From Methanobacterium sp. PtaU1.Bin097 (GTDB lineage Archaea; Methanobacteriota; Methanobacteria; Methanobacteriales; Methanobacteriaceae): a stretch of 24,254 nt of DNA. Made by a program: the position numbers and the translations under genes. The DNA lies in assembly GCA_002067325.1 (NCBI GenBank), contig MVQY01000049.1, positions 1 through 24,254 on the forward strand. The letters run 5' to 3'. The notes below the pieces were generated by a model. It worked only from the letters and a program-made list of their open reading frames with translations. It was not told where the DNA came from and did no database searches. Of the stretch, positions 7,271 through 14,699 are shown one piece after another (position 1 is the first letter of the stretch; each line of letters starts with the position of its first letter).

Positions 7271-7280
7271 GTATTTAAAG
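7271..7280 (-). promoter_or_regulatory. TATA box candidate for the histone-like gene
   Basis: The minus strand reads CTTTAAATAC with purine-rich GAAACC just upstream, a reasonable BRE-TATA pair. It lies about 55 bases upstream of the ATG at 7219, giving a leader near 30 bases that includes the GGAGG site. The rest of the 297-base spacer up to nadC shows no further signal I can name. Confidence 0.4.
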
Positions 7281-7516
7281 GTTTCATTAAAATGAAGATA
7301 TGAACAAAAATTTCAGTGGTTAGATAACCCTGACCCTCGAATAATTAAGTCAAAATTAAAAATTCTTATGTCAGAGATTGGATGTCAAGTTAATAATTCA
7401 TGGGAAAATTCCAGGAAATAGGAAACCTAAACTGACACTGCAAATAATAAAAAATTTTCCTAAAAAAAAATTCACTCCAAAGTACAACATACCACACTAC
7501 ACATGTAGAGGACACC

Positions 7517-8356
7517 CTATCTGATCTCCAGACTCAAATCCAGAACACCGGCAGAATGGGTGAGGTATCCGGAAGAAACAATATCAGCACCTGTTCCTGC
7601 GTATTCAGCAATATTATCCGGGTTTATTCCACCGGAAATCTCGATCAACACTTTATCTCTCAGGCCCTTTTCTATTAAAGCTCCTAACACCCTTTCAATC
7701 TCGTCTACCGGCATGTTATCCAGCATGATAATATCTGCACCGGCCTCTGCAGCGCTGATGGCGTCTTGCAGGTTTTCAACTTCCACCTCTATCTTCTTGG
7801 TGAAACTGGCGTATTGCCTGGCCTTCCGAATGGCGAGTTCCACATCACCCACCAGGGCCAGGTGGTTGTCTTTGATGAGCACCGCATCATCCAGTCGGTA
7901 GCGATGAGTATCACCCCCACCTACACGTACGGCTTCCTTCTCCCAGAACTGTAACCCGGGAGTGGTTTTACGGGTCGCAGCGACTCTAATATCTGGATTT
8001 CTCTCCCTGGCCTTTTGTACCATCTGGGAGGTTGCGGTGGCTATTCCGCTCATCCTCATGAGAAGGTTTAATATGGTTCTCTCCATGGTTAAAATGGTCC
8101 TGGCTTCACCTTCCATATCCAAGATCGTCTCATCCAGCTTAACATGAGTACCATCCTCTTTAATATTCCCTGTGGATATGCCGAACTCTTCCAGGAGACT
8201 GGAAAGCAGTTCCGCACCGGCGATTACCCCTTCCTGTTTAGAGATTATCCTGGCTTTGATCTGTAAGTCTGCGTCTATGAGTGCCCTGGTGGTTATATCC
8301 TCAAATCCTATATCCTGATTTAACATTTGAGTTAAATCTTTGAGATCTTTCCTCAT
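7517..8356 (-). CDS. nadC: Nicotinate-nucleotide pyrophosphorylase (carboxylating)
   Basis: Quinolinate phosphoribosyltransferase of 279 residues, the normal length. It converts quinolinate and PRPP to nicotinate mononucleotide, CO2 and pyrophosphate in de novo NAD synthesis. Visible motifs are ATRKTTPGLQ (127-136), the GGGDTHR to IKDNH block (146-165) that binds PRPP and quinolinate, and IIMLDNM near the C-terminal barrel strands. The ATG at 8356 is preceded by AGGTGGT. No nadA or nadB is next to it, so it is transcribed alone here. Its upstream region carries three direct repeats and a dyad that may be operators. Confidence 0.96.
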   Translation of the reverse strand: MRKDLKDLTQMLNQDIGFEDITTRALIDADLQIKARIISKQEGVIAGAELLSSLLEEFGISTGNIKEDGTHVKLDETILDMEGEARTILTMERTILNLLMRMSGIATATSQMVQKARERNPDIRVAATRKTTPGLQFWEKEAVRVGGGDTHRYRLDDAVLIKDNHLALVGDVELAIRKARQYASFTKKIEVEVENLQDAISAAEAGADIIMLDNMPVDEIERVLGALIEKGLRDKVLIEISGGINPDNIAEYAGTGADIVSSGYLTHSAGVLDLSLEIR

Positions 8357-8420
8357 CTTACCACCTGTTTGATATATTCATATATGATCACCATTCGATG
8401 AACCCTTTTTTTAAATTTTC

Positions 8421-8475
8421 AATGATCCTTTTTTAATCTCAAATGATCCTTAATTTTTTTATTTCAATGATCCTT
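8421..8475. promoter_or_regulatory. Three direct repeats AATGATCCTT upstream of nadC
   Basis: Exact ten-base copies occur at 8421-8430, 8442-8451 and 8466-8475, and a poorer one near 8398-8407. On the nadC strand they read AAGGATCATT and lie just upstream of an A-rich TATA-like stretch (about 8404-8416). Regular spacing of 21 and 24 bases puts the copies on similar faces of the helix. This looks like an operator array for nadC or for the divergent rnz gene. Confidence 0.55.
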
Positions 8476-8481
8476 ATTTTT

Positions 8482-8495
8482 AATCACTTGTGATT
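8482..8495. promoter_or_regulatory. 14-base dyad AATCAC-TT-GTGATT in the nadC-rnz spacer
   Basis: Perfect inverted repeat with six-base arms and a two-base centre, next to the third AATGATCCTT copy. Its size suits a dimeric winged-helix or HTH regulator. No regulator gene is adjacent in the window. Confidence 0.4.
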
Positions 8496-8607
8496 GTAAA
8501 CGTTTAAATTGCATGTTTTTATAGTTGTAAATTTAATTCACTTTATATTTCTTTTTTAACATATAATAAATTAATTTGGTTAATCCTCGATTCAGATAGC
8601 AAAAACA

Positions 8608-8615
8608 TTTAAATA
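8608..8615 (+). promoter_or_regulatory. TATA box candidate for the rnz operon
   Basis: TTTAAATA preceded by GCAAAAAC, a BRE-TATA arrangement. It predicts transcription starting near 8638, just at the AGGTGA ribosome site (8638-8643) of rnz, so the leader would be very short. Confidence 0.4.
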
Positions 8616-8648
8616 AAACCAGTTTAACTAGATTTATAGGTGAAATCA

Positions 8649-9551
8649 ATGGAAATAACATTCCTGGGAACCTCATCAGCACTACCCACAAAAAACAGGA
8701 GCCACCCAGCAATAACTTTGAAAGCTTTTGGTGAAATCATCCTCCTGGACTGTGGTGAGGGCACCCAGCGTCAGATGACCCTGGCCGGGATAAGTCCCAT
8801 GAAGATCAACCACATATTCATAACCCACCTCCACGGTGACCATTTCCTGGGATTACCCGGACTGATACAGTCCATGGCATTCCGTGGAAGGGAGAAACCC
8901 CTGCACATATACGGACCACGGCCCATAGGACAGTTAATGGAGAACATCGTGGATCTAGGATACTACTCCATAAATTTCACCATCAACACCTATGAGGTGG
9001 AATCGGGACTGATACTCGATGAAGAAGACTTTAAAGTCTACTCGTTCCCCGCCGAGCACAACGTCCCCAACCTCGCCTACAAGATAGAGGAAAAACGCTC
9101 ACCGAAATTCTTAAAGGATAAGGCAATGGAACTGGGAGTGAAACCTGGACCTGATTTCAGCCGGTTGCAGGCAGGTAACCCGGTGAAGGTAGGGGATAAA
9201 ATTATCAGACCAGAACAGGTCCTGGGAGATGAGAGAAAGGGAAGGCAGATAGTCTATTCTGGAGATACCAGGCCCTGCACCAGTATGGTTGATTTCGCCC
9301 GTGGCGTGGATGTCCTGATACATGAAGCTACCTTCCAGGAAGCCCTTAGAGAGAGGGCGGTTGAGACCTGTCATTCCACCGCTCAAGATGCGGCCAAAAT
9401 AGCGAAGGATGCAGGGGTGGATAATTTAATACTCACCCATATCAGCACCAGATACCAGGACACCGACCAGTTGGAAAAAGAAGGATTAAATATGTTTAAA
9501 AACTTAATAATAGCCAGGGACTTCCTATCCTTTGAGGTGAAACGGATATGA
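8649..9551 (+). CDS. rnz: Ribonuclease Z (tRNA 3' processing endonuclease)
   Basis: Short-form RNase Z of 300 residues from the metallo-beta-lactamase fold. It cuts the 3' trailer from tRNA precursors using two zinc ions. Visible metal-binding motifs are HLHGDH (60-65), AEHNVPNLAY, YSGDTRP, LIHEATF and LTHISTRY, in the expected order. I choose the ATG at 8649 because AGGTGA lies five bases upstream and family members begin MEITFLGTSSALPT. A GTG at 8640 in the same frame would only add three residues and overlaps the ribosome site. It overlaps the mscS start by four bases (ATGA), showing translational coupling. Confidence 0.96.
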   Translation: MEITFLGTSSALPTKNRSHPAITLKAFGEIILLDCGEGTQRQMTLAGISPMKINHIFITHLHGDHFLGLPGLIQSMAFRGREKPLHIYGPRPIGQLMENIVDLGYYSINFTINTYEVESGLILDEEDFKVYSFPAEHNVPNLAYKIEEKRSPKFLKDKAMELGVKPGPDFSRLQAGNPVKVGDKIIRPEQVLGDERKGRQIVYSGDTRPCTSMVDFARGVDVLIHEATFQEALRERAVETCHSTAQDAAKIAKDAGVDNLILTHISTRYQDTDQLEKEGLNMFKNLIIARDFLSFEVKRI

Positions 9552-10309
9552 CCTTGATAGAAAATCTTTTCCAAGATATACCCATCCATCCCCTTCTGGT
9601 GGATGTTATCGGAATTTCCATCATCTTGATCCTGGCGTTCGTATCCATGAGGATCATCAACTACTTCCTGGAAAAAACAGGAAAACACCTTGATCTGGAA
9701 TTAACAGTCATACAGGTGTTAGAGGAAATTTTCAAGTATACTATAATCTTCATCGCCTTTGTACTGGTTCTCCATGAGCTGGGTATAGATGTAAGTGCAT
9801 TTGTCCTGAGTTTAGGTATCGTGGGTATCGCTGTGGGTTTTGCTGCCAGGGATACCCTATCGAATTTCATCTCCGGGATGTTCATACTGGGACATAAAAG
9901 TTTCAAAGTAGGGGATATCATCGAAGTATCAAACCATGTGGGGACGGTCACCCAGATGGGTTTCCGGATGACCACCCTAACTACACAAGATAATAAAATA
10001 ATAAACATACCCAACTCCCTCTTTTCAACAGATATATACCTGAACTACACCGCCGAAGAAAAAAGAAGGGTGGAACTTGCCGTTACCATCCCCCTGGACA
10101 TAGACCTGGATAAGGCGATTGAATCCATGGAAGAGAAAATTTCCAGTCTCAACTGGGCTTTGAAACTTCCGGAACCCAAGATAATCATCCAGGAAATAAC
10201 GGAACTGGGAGTTAAAGCTACGGTAAATGTATGGATCGATGATCCCTGGAGTGTAATTAAATATCGGACAGAACTTGCCCGGGAATTAAAACAATATCTG
10301 GTGCAGTAA
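9548..10309 (+). CDS. Small MscS-family mechanosensitive channel
   Basis: Membrane protein of 253 residues with three predicted transmembrane helices at about 18-39, 62-83 and 84-115. The third holds the family pattern GIVGIAVGFAARDTLSNFISG followed by FKVGDIIEV, the start of the beta domain. MscS channels open under membrane tension and release solutes after hypo-osmotic shock. The length is near that of E. coli MscS (286) and one of the shorter archaeal forms. The ATG overlaps the rnz stop, and the sortase gene starts one base after its stop, so all three are one operon. RNase Z has no obvious link to the channel. Confidence 0.92.
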   Translation: MTLIENLFQDIPIHPLLVDVIGISIILILAFVSMRIINYFLEKTGKHLDLELTVIQVLEEIFKYTIIFIAFVLVLHELGIDVSAFVLSLGIVGIAVGFAARDTLSNFISGMFILGHKSFKVGDIIEVSNHVGTVTQMGFRMTTLTTQDNKIINIPNSLFSTDIYLNYTAEEKRRVELAVTIPLDIDLDKAIESMEEKISSLNWALKLPEPKIIIQEITELGVKATVNVWIDDPWSVIKYRTELARELKQYLVQ

Positions 10310-10310
10310 A

Positions 10311-10925
10311 ATGCGTAGGTACCGCGTCCTATCAATTGTAATAATCGTAGGGTGTCTGTTATTTTCTATAAGTGGTATGTTCATCATCTTCGATAAGATG
10401 CAGGAAGCAAACAGTGCCCAACAATCTGTAAAAAACTATAAAGAAAGGATGAGTGCCCCGGTAGATGTTCTAAATCCCCTCACCTCTAATGCCGCTGCTG
10501 CTGCAGCACCCAATGCAAAACTGGTCATACCCAAATTAGGTGTGGACTGTTACATAAGAACAGATACGGTTAATGCTTACAATGCAGTTTATCATTATCC
10601 CCAGAGCGCTGCATTCGGCCAGCCTGGTGAAGCAGGTATTTTAGGACATAGAACTACGTATTCCGCCCTATTTAAAAATATAAATTCACTGGCACCAGGA
10701 GACAGGGTGATAGTTAAAGATCTTGTCTTAAAAAAGGTTTACACCTACCAGGTTACCTCCAATGGTGAAGATATCCGGTGGGATTACAAGACCAACCCCA
10801 TAAGATTCGCCCTGGAAGGGGAAGCCAGACTGCTCCTGGTAACCTGTTACCCCCCAGGAGCGAAATCAGCAGCATACATAACCCACTGCAAGTTAATCTC
10901 CACCAGTTCTTCTAGAACAGATTGA
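10311..10925 (+). CDS. Membrane-anchored sortase family protein
   Basis: Sortase of 204 residues with an N-terminal membrane anchor at about 7-27 and an Ala-rich linker (60-67). The catalytic histidine is in GILGHRTTYS (H113), and the catalytic cysteine is in LLLVTCYPPG (C179). Sortases cleave a sorting signal and join surface proteins to a cell-wall or membrane acceptor; in pseudomurein methanogens the target is not well defined. The arginine expected about nine residues after the cysteine is not there (SAAYITHCKL), and the only later Arg is in the last residues. The C-terminal codons lie in a 30-base repeat that continues past the stop. Confidence 0.85.
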   Translation: MRRYRVLSIVIIVGCLLFSISGMFIIFDKMQEANSAQQSVKNYKERMSAPVDVLNPLTSNAAAAAAPNAKLVIPKLGVDCYIRTDTVNAYNAVYHYPQSAAFGQPGEAGILGHRTTYSALFKNINSLAPGDRVIVKDLVLKKVYTYQVTSNGEDIRWDYKTNPIRFALEGEARLLLVTCYPPGAKSAAYITHCKLISTSSSRTD

Positions 10926-10978
10926 TATCCATCAATTACTTCTAGAATAAGTTAATCTCCACCAATTCCTTCTAAATC
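10890..10978 (+). repeat. Three tandem units of 29-30 bases spanning the sortase stop codon
   Basis: Units are 10890-10919, 10920-10948 and 10949-10978. The first and third begin with the same 16 bases (AAGTTAATCTCCACCA) and share TTCTA near their ends. The middle unit is more diverged but keeps ATCCATCAATTACTTCTAGAA. The first unit encodes the last residues of the sortase; the stop (10923-10925) is in the second. Confidence 0.7.
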
Positions 10979-10984
10979 CCCTAA

Positions 10985-10992
10985 TTTTTTTT
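10985..10992 (+). terminator. Oligo-T terminator candidate after the rnz-mscS-sortase operon
   Basis: Eight consecutive T residues 60 bases after the sortase stop. Archaeal transcription commonly ends at such tracts without a hairpin. The remaining spacer to 11283 holds a small hairpin (CCCAT 11042-11046 with ATGGG 11052-11056) and the hydrogenase promoter. Confidence 0.4.
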
Positions 10993-11131
10993 AGTTATTG
11001 AGTTTCATGAGAACCACTTTTCAAATTCCCAAATTATTAAACCCATCTCTAATGGGATGATTCTCACCTTGAAGTTAGGAAAATTGATTTTTTTGTGAAA
11101 CAGGGAAATTCGGTCTTAAGTTATGCAAATA

Positions 11132-11230
11132 ATATTATATAGTAAGTGGGCGATAGAACTTTATTCATAGTAACATTTTTTAGAGAAAATTCATTAGAAA
11201 AACTTGGTTAAGATTTGGTTAAATAAAATA
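11132..11230 (+). promoter_or_regulatory. Promoter region of the hydrogenase operon with an 11-base-period direct repeat
   Basis: Two TATA-like candidates are visible: ATATTATAT at 11132-11140 and TTAAATAAAATAA at 11218-11230. The second would give a leader near 30 bases. TTGGTTAA occurs at 11204-11211 and again at 11215-11222, one helical turn apart and directly on the second TATA candidate, which is where a repressor could block TBP/TFB binding. No coding potential is seen in 10926-11283. Confidence 0.4.
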
Positions 11231-11283
11231 AATCTTTACCCCATACTAAGTAACATAGAAAAAATCCGAAAGAGGTTTTTTAA

Positions 11284-11535
11284 ATGGTAGAAATAGTGAT
11301 AGACGAAGACGCATGTGTGGGCTGCGGTTCTTGCGTGGAGGACTGCCCGAATGACGTCTACGAAATGGATGAAGCCAAAAACAAAACCAAAGTAGTAAAA
11401 GTAGAGGACTGTATGGCCTGTCTTTCTTGCCATGAAATCTGCCCGGCCCAAGCCATGGAACACCAGGATATACACGTTGCTAAAAGGCTCTATATAGACC
11501 GGAGCGTGAAGGACGCCATAAACAGGATAATATAA
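11284..11535 (+). CDS. 2[4Fe-4S] ferredoxin subunit of the hydrogenase operon
   Basis: Ferredoxin of 83 residues with two full cluster motifs: C11-x2-C14-x2-C17-x3-C21-P and C43-x2-C46-x2-C49-x3-C53-P. A short C-terminal extension (HVAKRLYIDRSVKDAINRI) is basic at its centre and may dock on a partner. The ATG has AGAGGT seven bases upstream. It is first in a four-gene operon, 12 bases before the V4R gene, so it is the likely electron acceptor or donor of the hydrogenase encoded downstream. That pairing is inference from position. Confidence 0.9.
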   Translation: MVEIVIDEDACVGCGSCVEDCPNDVYEMDEAKNKTKVVKVEDCMACLSCHEICPAQAMEHQDIHVAKRLYIDRSVKDAINRII

Positions 11536-11547
11536 GGGGATGGAAGG

Positions 11548-12102
11548 ATGAATGGAGAAATAGAAGAAATAAGAGGCACTTTCAAACCAGAATTAATTCC
11601 AGCCGCAACTGGAGGAAATATCGATGATTATGAAAAAGCCCTACACACACTGATGAAATTCGTGGGATCCATGTCCAGCGCCCTGGAACAGGTATCAGGA
11701 AGGGGGGCGAACGCCATCGTATACCAGGCTGGAAAGAGAATGGGACATGAAGCAAGTAAGCTCATGGAAAAAACTGATGACCTGGAGAAGGCCATGGGAG
11801 AACTAAGCGAAGTCTTAGGTCAGGAATTCTACTTCGAAATGTGGAAACCATCCAGTCAGGACAACTACACAGTGGAAAGGGGAGATGAAACAGAGGTAAA
11901 ACTATTGTTCATGGACTGCGTGGTAAGACAAACCCTAAGAAGAACCGGACTACCCCAAAAAGGACCTCTCTGCTATCTATTATATGGATACATGGTAGGT
12001 GCAGTGGAAGAAGTGATGGACATCAGAGGAAAACTGGACATAGACCATGTAGGACCTAACGCCTGCCTTAAAACATTGACCATCAAATGGAGTGGGAAAT
12101 AA
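11548..12102 (+). CDS. V4R (4-vinyl reductase-like) domain protein encoded with a [NiFe] hydrogenase
   Basis: Protein of 184 residues. An N-terminal helical part (about 28-90, with VSGRGANAIVYQAGKRMG) leads into a V4R-type domain ending GPLCYLLYGYMVGAVEEVM and GPNACLKTLTIKW. Cysteines are C124, C142 and C173, a spacing like the metal-binding cysteines of V4R proteins. V4R domains bind small hydrophobic ligands or metals and occur in BchJ, in TRAPP Bet3 relatives and in sensor proteins. The stop codon overlaps the start of the small-subunit gene (TAATG), so expression is coupled to the hydrogenase. A role in regulation, assembly or a new catalytic module is open; none can be chosen from sequence. 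Confidence 0.78.
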   Translation: MNGEIEEIRGTFKPELIPAATGGNIDDYEKALHTLMKFVGSMSSALEQVSGRGANAIVYQAGKRMGHEASKLMEKTDDLEKAMGELSEVLGQEFYFEMWKPSSQDNYTVERGDETEVKLLFMDCVVRQTLRRTGLPQKGPLCYLLYGYMVGAVEEVMDIRGKLDIDHVGPNACLKTLTIKWSGK

Positions 12103-13022
12103 TGGTAACCATAGCACTGGAAACACTGGCCAGCTGTTCCGGCTGTGAAATATCCATCTTAGATTTACATGAAGAATTATTAGAATTACTGGACAACGCG
12201 GAAATAGTATACGCCCCAGTTTTACTGGATGCCAAGGAAATCCCCGAGGTAGATATAGCAATCGTATCCGGATCAGTCCGTAACCAGGAAAACAAAGAGA
12301 GACTGGAAGAGTTACGGGCTAAGTCCAAGATACTGATCAATTACGGAACCTGCGCCTGTTACGGTGGAATAACCGGAATGGCGGATCTCTACACCCCCGA
12401 AGAGGTAACATCCAGAACTTACACTGATAATCCCAGTACAGAACCAGCTGAACTACCATCAGAAGTGGTTCCAGAATTATTACCCATTGTACACGCCGCG
12501 AGCGACTTTACAGAAGTAGATGGCTATATACCAGGATGCCCTCCTAAAGAGAGATTGGTAGGAGATATTTTAATACCCTTAATTCATGATGAAGCACCTG
12601 TAGTTCCTAAAAAGAGTGTCTGTGCCGATTGCCAGCGCCGCATGGAACACGTGGAATTCGATAAGATACACCGCAGGGTGGAAGGAGATCCCGACCCAGA
12701 AAAATGCTTCTTAAGCCAGGGATACATCTGTTTAGGCTCAGTAACCCTGGGAAGATGCGGTGCATTATGTACAGCAGCAGGAGTGGCCTGCCACGGATGT
12801 GGAGGACCATCCCTGGACGTCCTACGTGAGCCAAGCCACGACATCTACAATGGAGTGATAAAGAGAATTGCCCACTTATCCAAGATGCCAGAAAAGGATG
12901 TGGAAAAACAGATGTACGACATGGGACACTTAATTTACGGTTTCGTTATAGGAAGTAAGATAATGGAAGATAAACTAGTAAGCAAGATACCACAGCTGGT
13001 TAAGAAGGAGGTGGTCCGATGA
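12102..13022 (+). CDS. [NiFe] hydrogenase small subunit (MvhG/FrhG-like)
   Basis: Electron-transfer subunit of 306 residues from the ATG at 12102, which has GGAGTGG six bases upstream and overlaps the V4R stop. An earlier in-frame ATG at 12087 lies inside the V4R gene and is less likely. The proximal cluster ligands are C12-x2-C15, C84 (GTCAC) and C146 (IPGCPP). The C-terminal region has the further cysteines C174, C177, C202, C210, C219, C223, C230 and C233, enough for two more [4Fe-4S] clusters as in group 3 hydrogenases. No twin-arginine signal is present, so the enzyme is cytoplasmic. The large-subunit gene overlaps its stop by four bases. Confidence 0.92.
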   Translation: MVTIALETLASCSGCEISILDLHEELLELLDNAEIVYAPVLLDAKEIPEVDIAIVSGSVRNQENKERLEELRAKSKILINYGTCACYGGITGMADLYTPEEVTSRTYTDNPSTEPAELPSEVVPELLPIVHAASDFTEVDGYIPGCPPKERLVGDILIPLIHDEAPVVPKKSVCADCQRRMEHVEFDKIHRRVEGDPDPEKCFLSQGYICLGSVTLGRCGALCTAAGVACHGCGGPSLDVLREPSHDIYNGVIKRIAHLSKMPEKDVEKQMYDMGHLIYGFVIGSKIMEDKLVSKIPQLVKKEVVR

Positions 13023-14470
13023 AATCCATAGAGATACATCCAGTAACCAGGATTGAAGGACATGCCAAGATCACCGTCCAGGAAGACGATGCAGGTAATG
13101 TAACCGACGCCCACTTCCACGTTATGGAAATCCGCGGTTTTGAAAAGTTCCTCGAGGGAGCGGCAGTAGAAGAAGCACCCCGTATAACACCCAGAATCTG
13201 CGGTATCTGCCAAACAGCACACCATTTATCATCTGCCAAAGCAACAGATCAGATATTCGGATTGGAACCTCCCCAGACAGCTAAAAACTTAAGGGAACTC
13301 ATGCTTCTCGGACAGTACATCCACTCACACTCCCTTCACTTCTATTTCCTAGGAGCACCCGACCTGGTCCTGGGCCCAGATTCAGACCCCGCCCTGAGAA
13401 ACGTGGTGGGAATACTTAAAAAGGATCCAGAACTGGCTAAAATGGCCATCGCCACCAGGAAGATAGGCCAAGAGATAACTGGTGTGGTGGGAGGTAAACC
13501 CATCAGTCCGGTTACCGCCATACCAGGAGGCCAGTCCAAGGGGATAACCTCCGAGGAAAGAGAAAAACTTTCAAACTCAGCTAAAGAAGCCGTCGGACTA
13601 ATAGAACAGGGAATAAACGTGGCAAAACCCTTGTTTGAACAGTATGCCGAGGCAATTGAATTACTCGGGCCTGTAGAAACACATTTCGGAGGAATAACCA
13701 AAGATAGTGGCCTGGAATTCTATGACGGACCAGTGAAGATCGTGGATAAAGCTGGTAACGCAGTGCACGAATTTCAAGCTGGCGACTACCTGGACTACAT
13801 CGAAGAGAAGGTGCAGCCCTGGAGCTACCTCAAGTTTCCCTACCTGAAACAGATCGGTTTCCCAGAAGGAAATTACCGGGTCGGTCCACTGGCCAGACTG
13901 AATGTGGTAGATAGTGTGGAAACTGAAAAGGCGTCACAGTTATTCGGTGAATACAAGGACAAGTTCGGAATAGCCCAGAACACTCTTCTTTACCATTATG
14001 CACGTCTAATTGAACTGATGTTTGCCGCTGAAAAATCAGTCAAATTACTGGAAGATGACTCCATAACTGGAACAGACATCAGAAAGGGACTATCCGAACC
14101 ATTGATGACCCCTGCAGAGGCCAAAGAATCAGGCGAAACCAAGAGGGGAGTTGGATTAATAGAAGCTCCTAGAGGGACTCTTATCCATGACTATGAAACA
14201 GACGGAGCTGGAATAATAACCAGGGCCAACCTCATAGTTTCCACCGGACAGAACAATCTTTCAATGGATATCGGAGTTCGAGAAACAGCAAAAGCAATGA
14301 TTAAAGGGGAAGAAGTATCTGAAGGCCTTAAAAACCAATTGGAAATGATTGTAAGGGCTTATGACCCATGTCTTTCATGTGCTACCCACATGCTCAATGG
14401 AGAATCACCATTAAAGGTGGACATCCATGATAGTGAAGGTAAACTCGTCAAGACGCATATACTCCAGTAA
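13019..14470 (+). CDS. [NiFe] hydrogenase large subunit (MvhA/FrhA group 3 type)
   Basis: Catalytic subunit of 483 residues. Nickel-iron ligands are in RICGIC (C61, C64) followed by HH, and in DPCLSCATH (C451, C454, H457). A 26-residue C-terminal peptide follows H457 and should be removed by a maturation protease. The N-terminal VTRIEGHAKI motif is also intact, so the enzyme is expected to be active in splitting H2. Many segments recall MvhA (for example the HSLHFYFLGAPD region), but this operon has no mvhD or mvhB, so it is better called a paralogue than mvhA itself. The ATG at 13019 has a strong GGAGGTGG site and overlaps the small-subunit stop. Confidence 0.94.
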   Translation: MKSIEIHPVTRIEGHAKITVQEDDAGNVTDAHFHVMEIRGFEKFLEGAAVEEAPRITPRICGICQTAHHLSSAKATDQIFGLEPPQTAKNLRELMLLGQYIHSHSLHFYFLGAPDLVLGPDSDPALRNVVGILKKDPELAKMAIATRKIGQEITGVVGGKPISPVTAIPGGQSKGITSEEREKLSNSAKEAVGLIEQGINVAKPLFEQYAEAIELLGPVETHFGGITKDSGLEFYDGPVKIVDKAGNAVHEFQAGDYLDYIEEKVQPWSYLKFPYLKQIGFPEGNYRVGPLARLNVVDSVETEKASQLFGEYKDKFGIAQNTLLYHYARLIELMFAAEKSVKLLEDDSITGTDIRKGLSEPLMTPAEAKESGETKRGVGLIEAPRGTLIHDYETDGAGIITRANLIVSTGQNNLSMDIGVRETAKAMIKGEEVSEGLKNQLEMIVRAYDPCLSCATHMLNGESPLKVDIHDSEGKLVKTHILQ

Positions 14471-14487
14471 AATCGAGAATTAACCCC

Positions 14488-14506
14488 TCTTTTTTTCCTT
14501 TTTTTT
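14488..14506 (+). terminator. Oligo-T terminator after the hydrogenase operon
   Basis: Two T runs of eight or more, split by CC, begin 18 bases after the large-subunit stop. No hairpin is needed in archaea. The rest of the spacer to 14699 is A+T rich and holds the promoter of the next gene. Confidence 0.55.
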
Positions 14507-14655
14507 AAAAAATCTAATGTATGAATTTTTTGGATGAAATTTGATGTAAGGTTTAATTTTAAATATCTTCATATATAATACTAAATTTGTAGTTTCAAAT
14601 AATATCAATAAAATTTTTTAAAATTTTCACCCTAGATTTAACAATATAAACTTAG

Positions 14656-14664
14656 TTAAATATA
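14656..14664 (+). promoter_or_regulatory. TATA box candidate for the long Roadblock gene
   Basis: TTAAATATA lies about 40 bases upstream of the ATG at 14700, predicting a leader of about 15 bases. The leader lacks a clear Shine-Dalgarno site (only GTGGT), unlike most genes here. Confidence 0.4.
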
Positions 14665-14699
14665 TGTGATAATTATTCACAGTTAAGATGCGTGGTTAA

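Noticed and set aside
11042..11056. CCCAT-CTCTA-ATGGG hairpin as terminator
   Set aside because: Only a five-base stem and no T tract follows; the T run at 10985-10992 is a better terminator.
11284..14470. Calling this the standard mvhDGAB operon
   Set aside because: No mvhD or mvhB is present and the second gene encodes a V4R protein, so the classical name would mislead.
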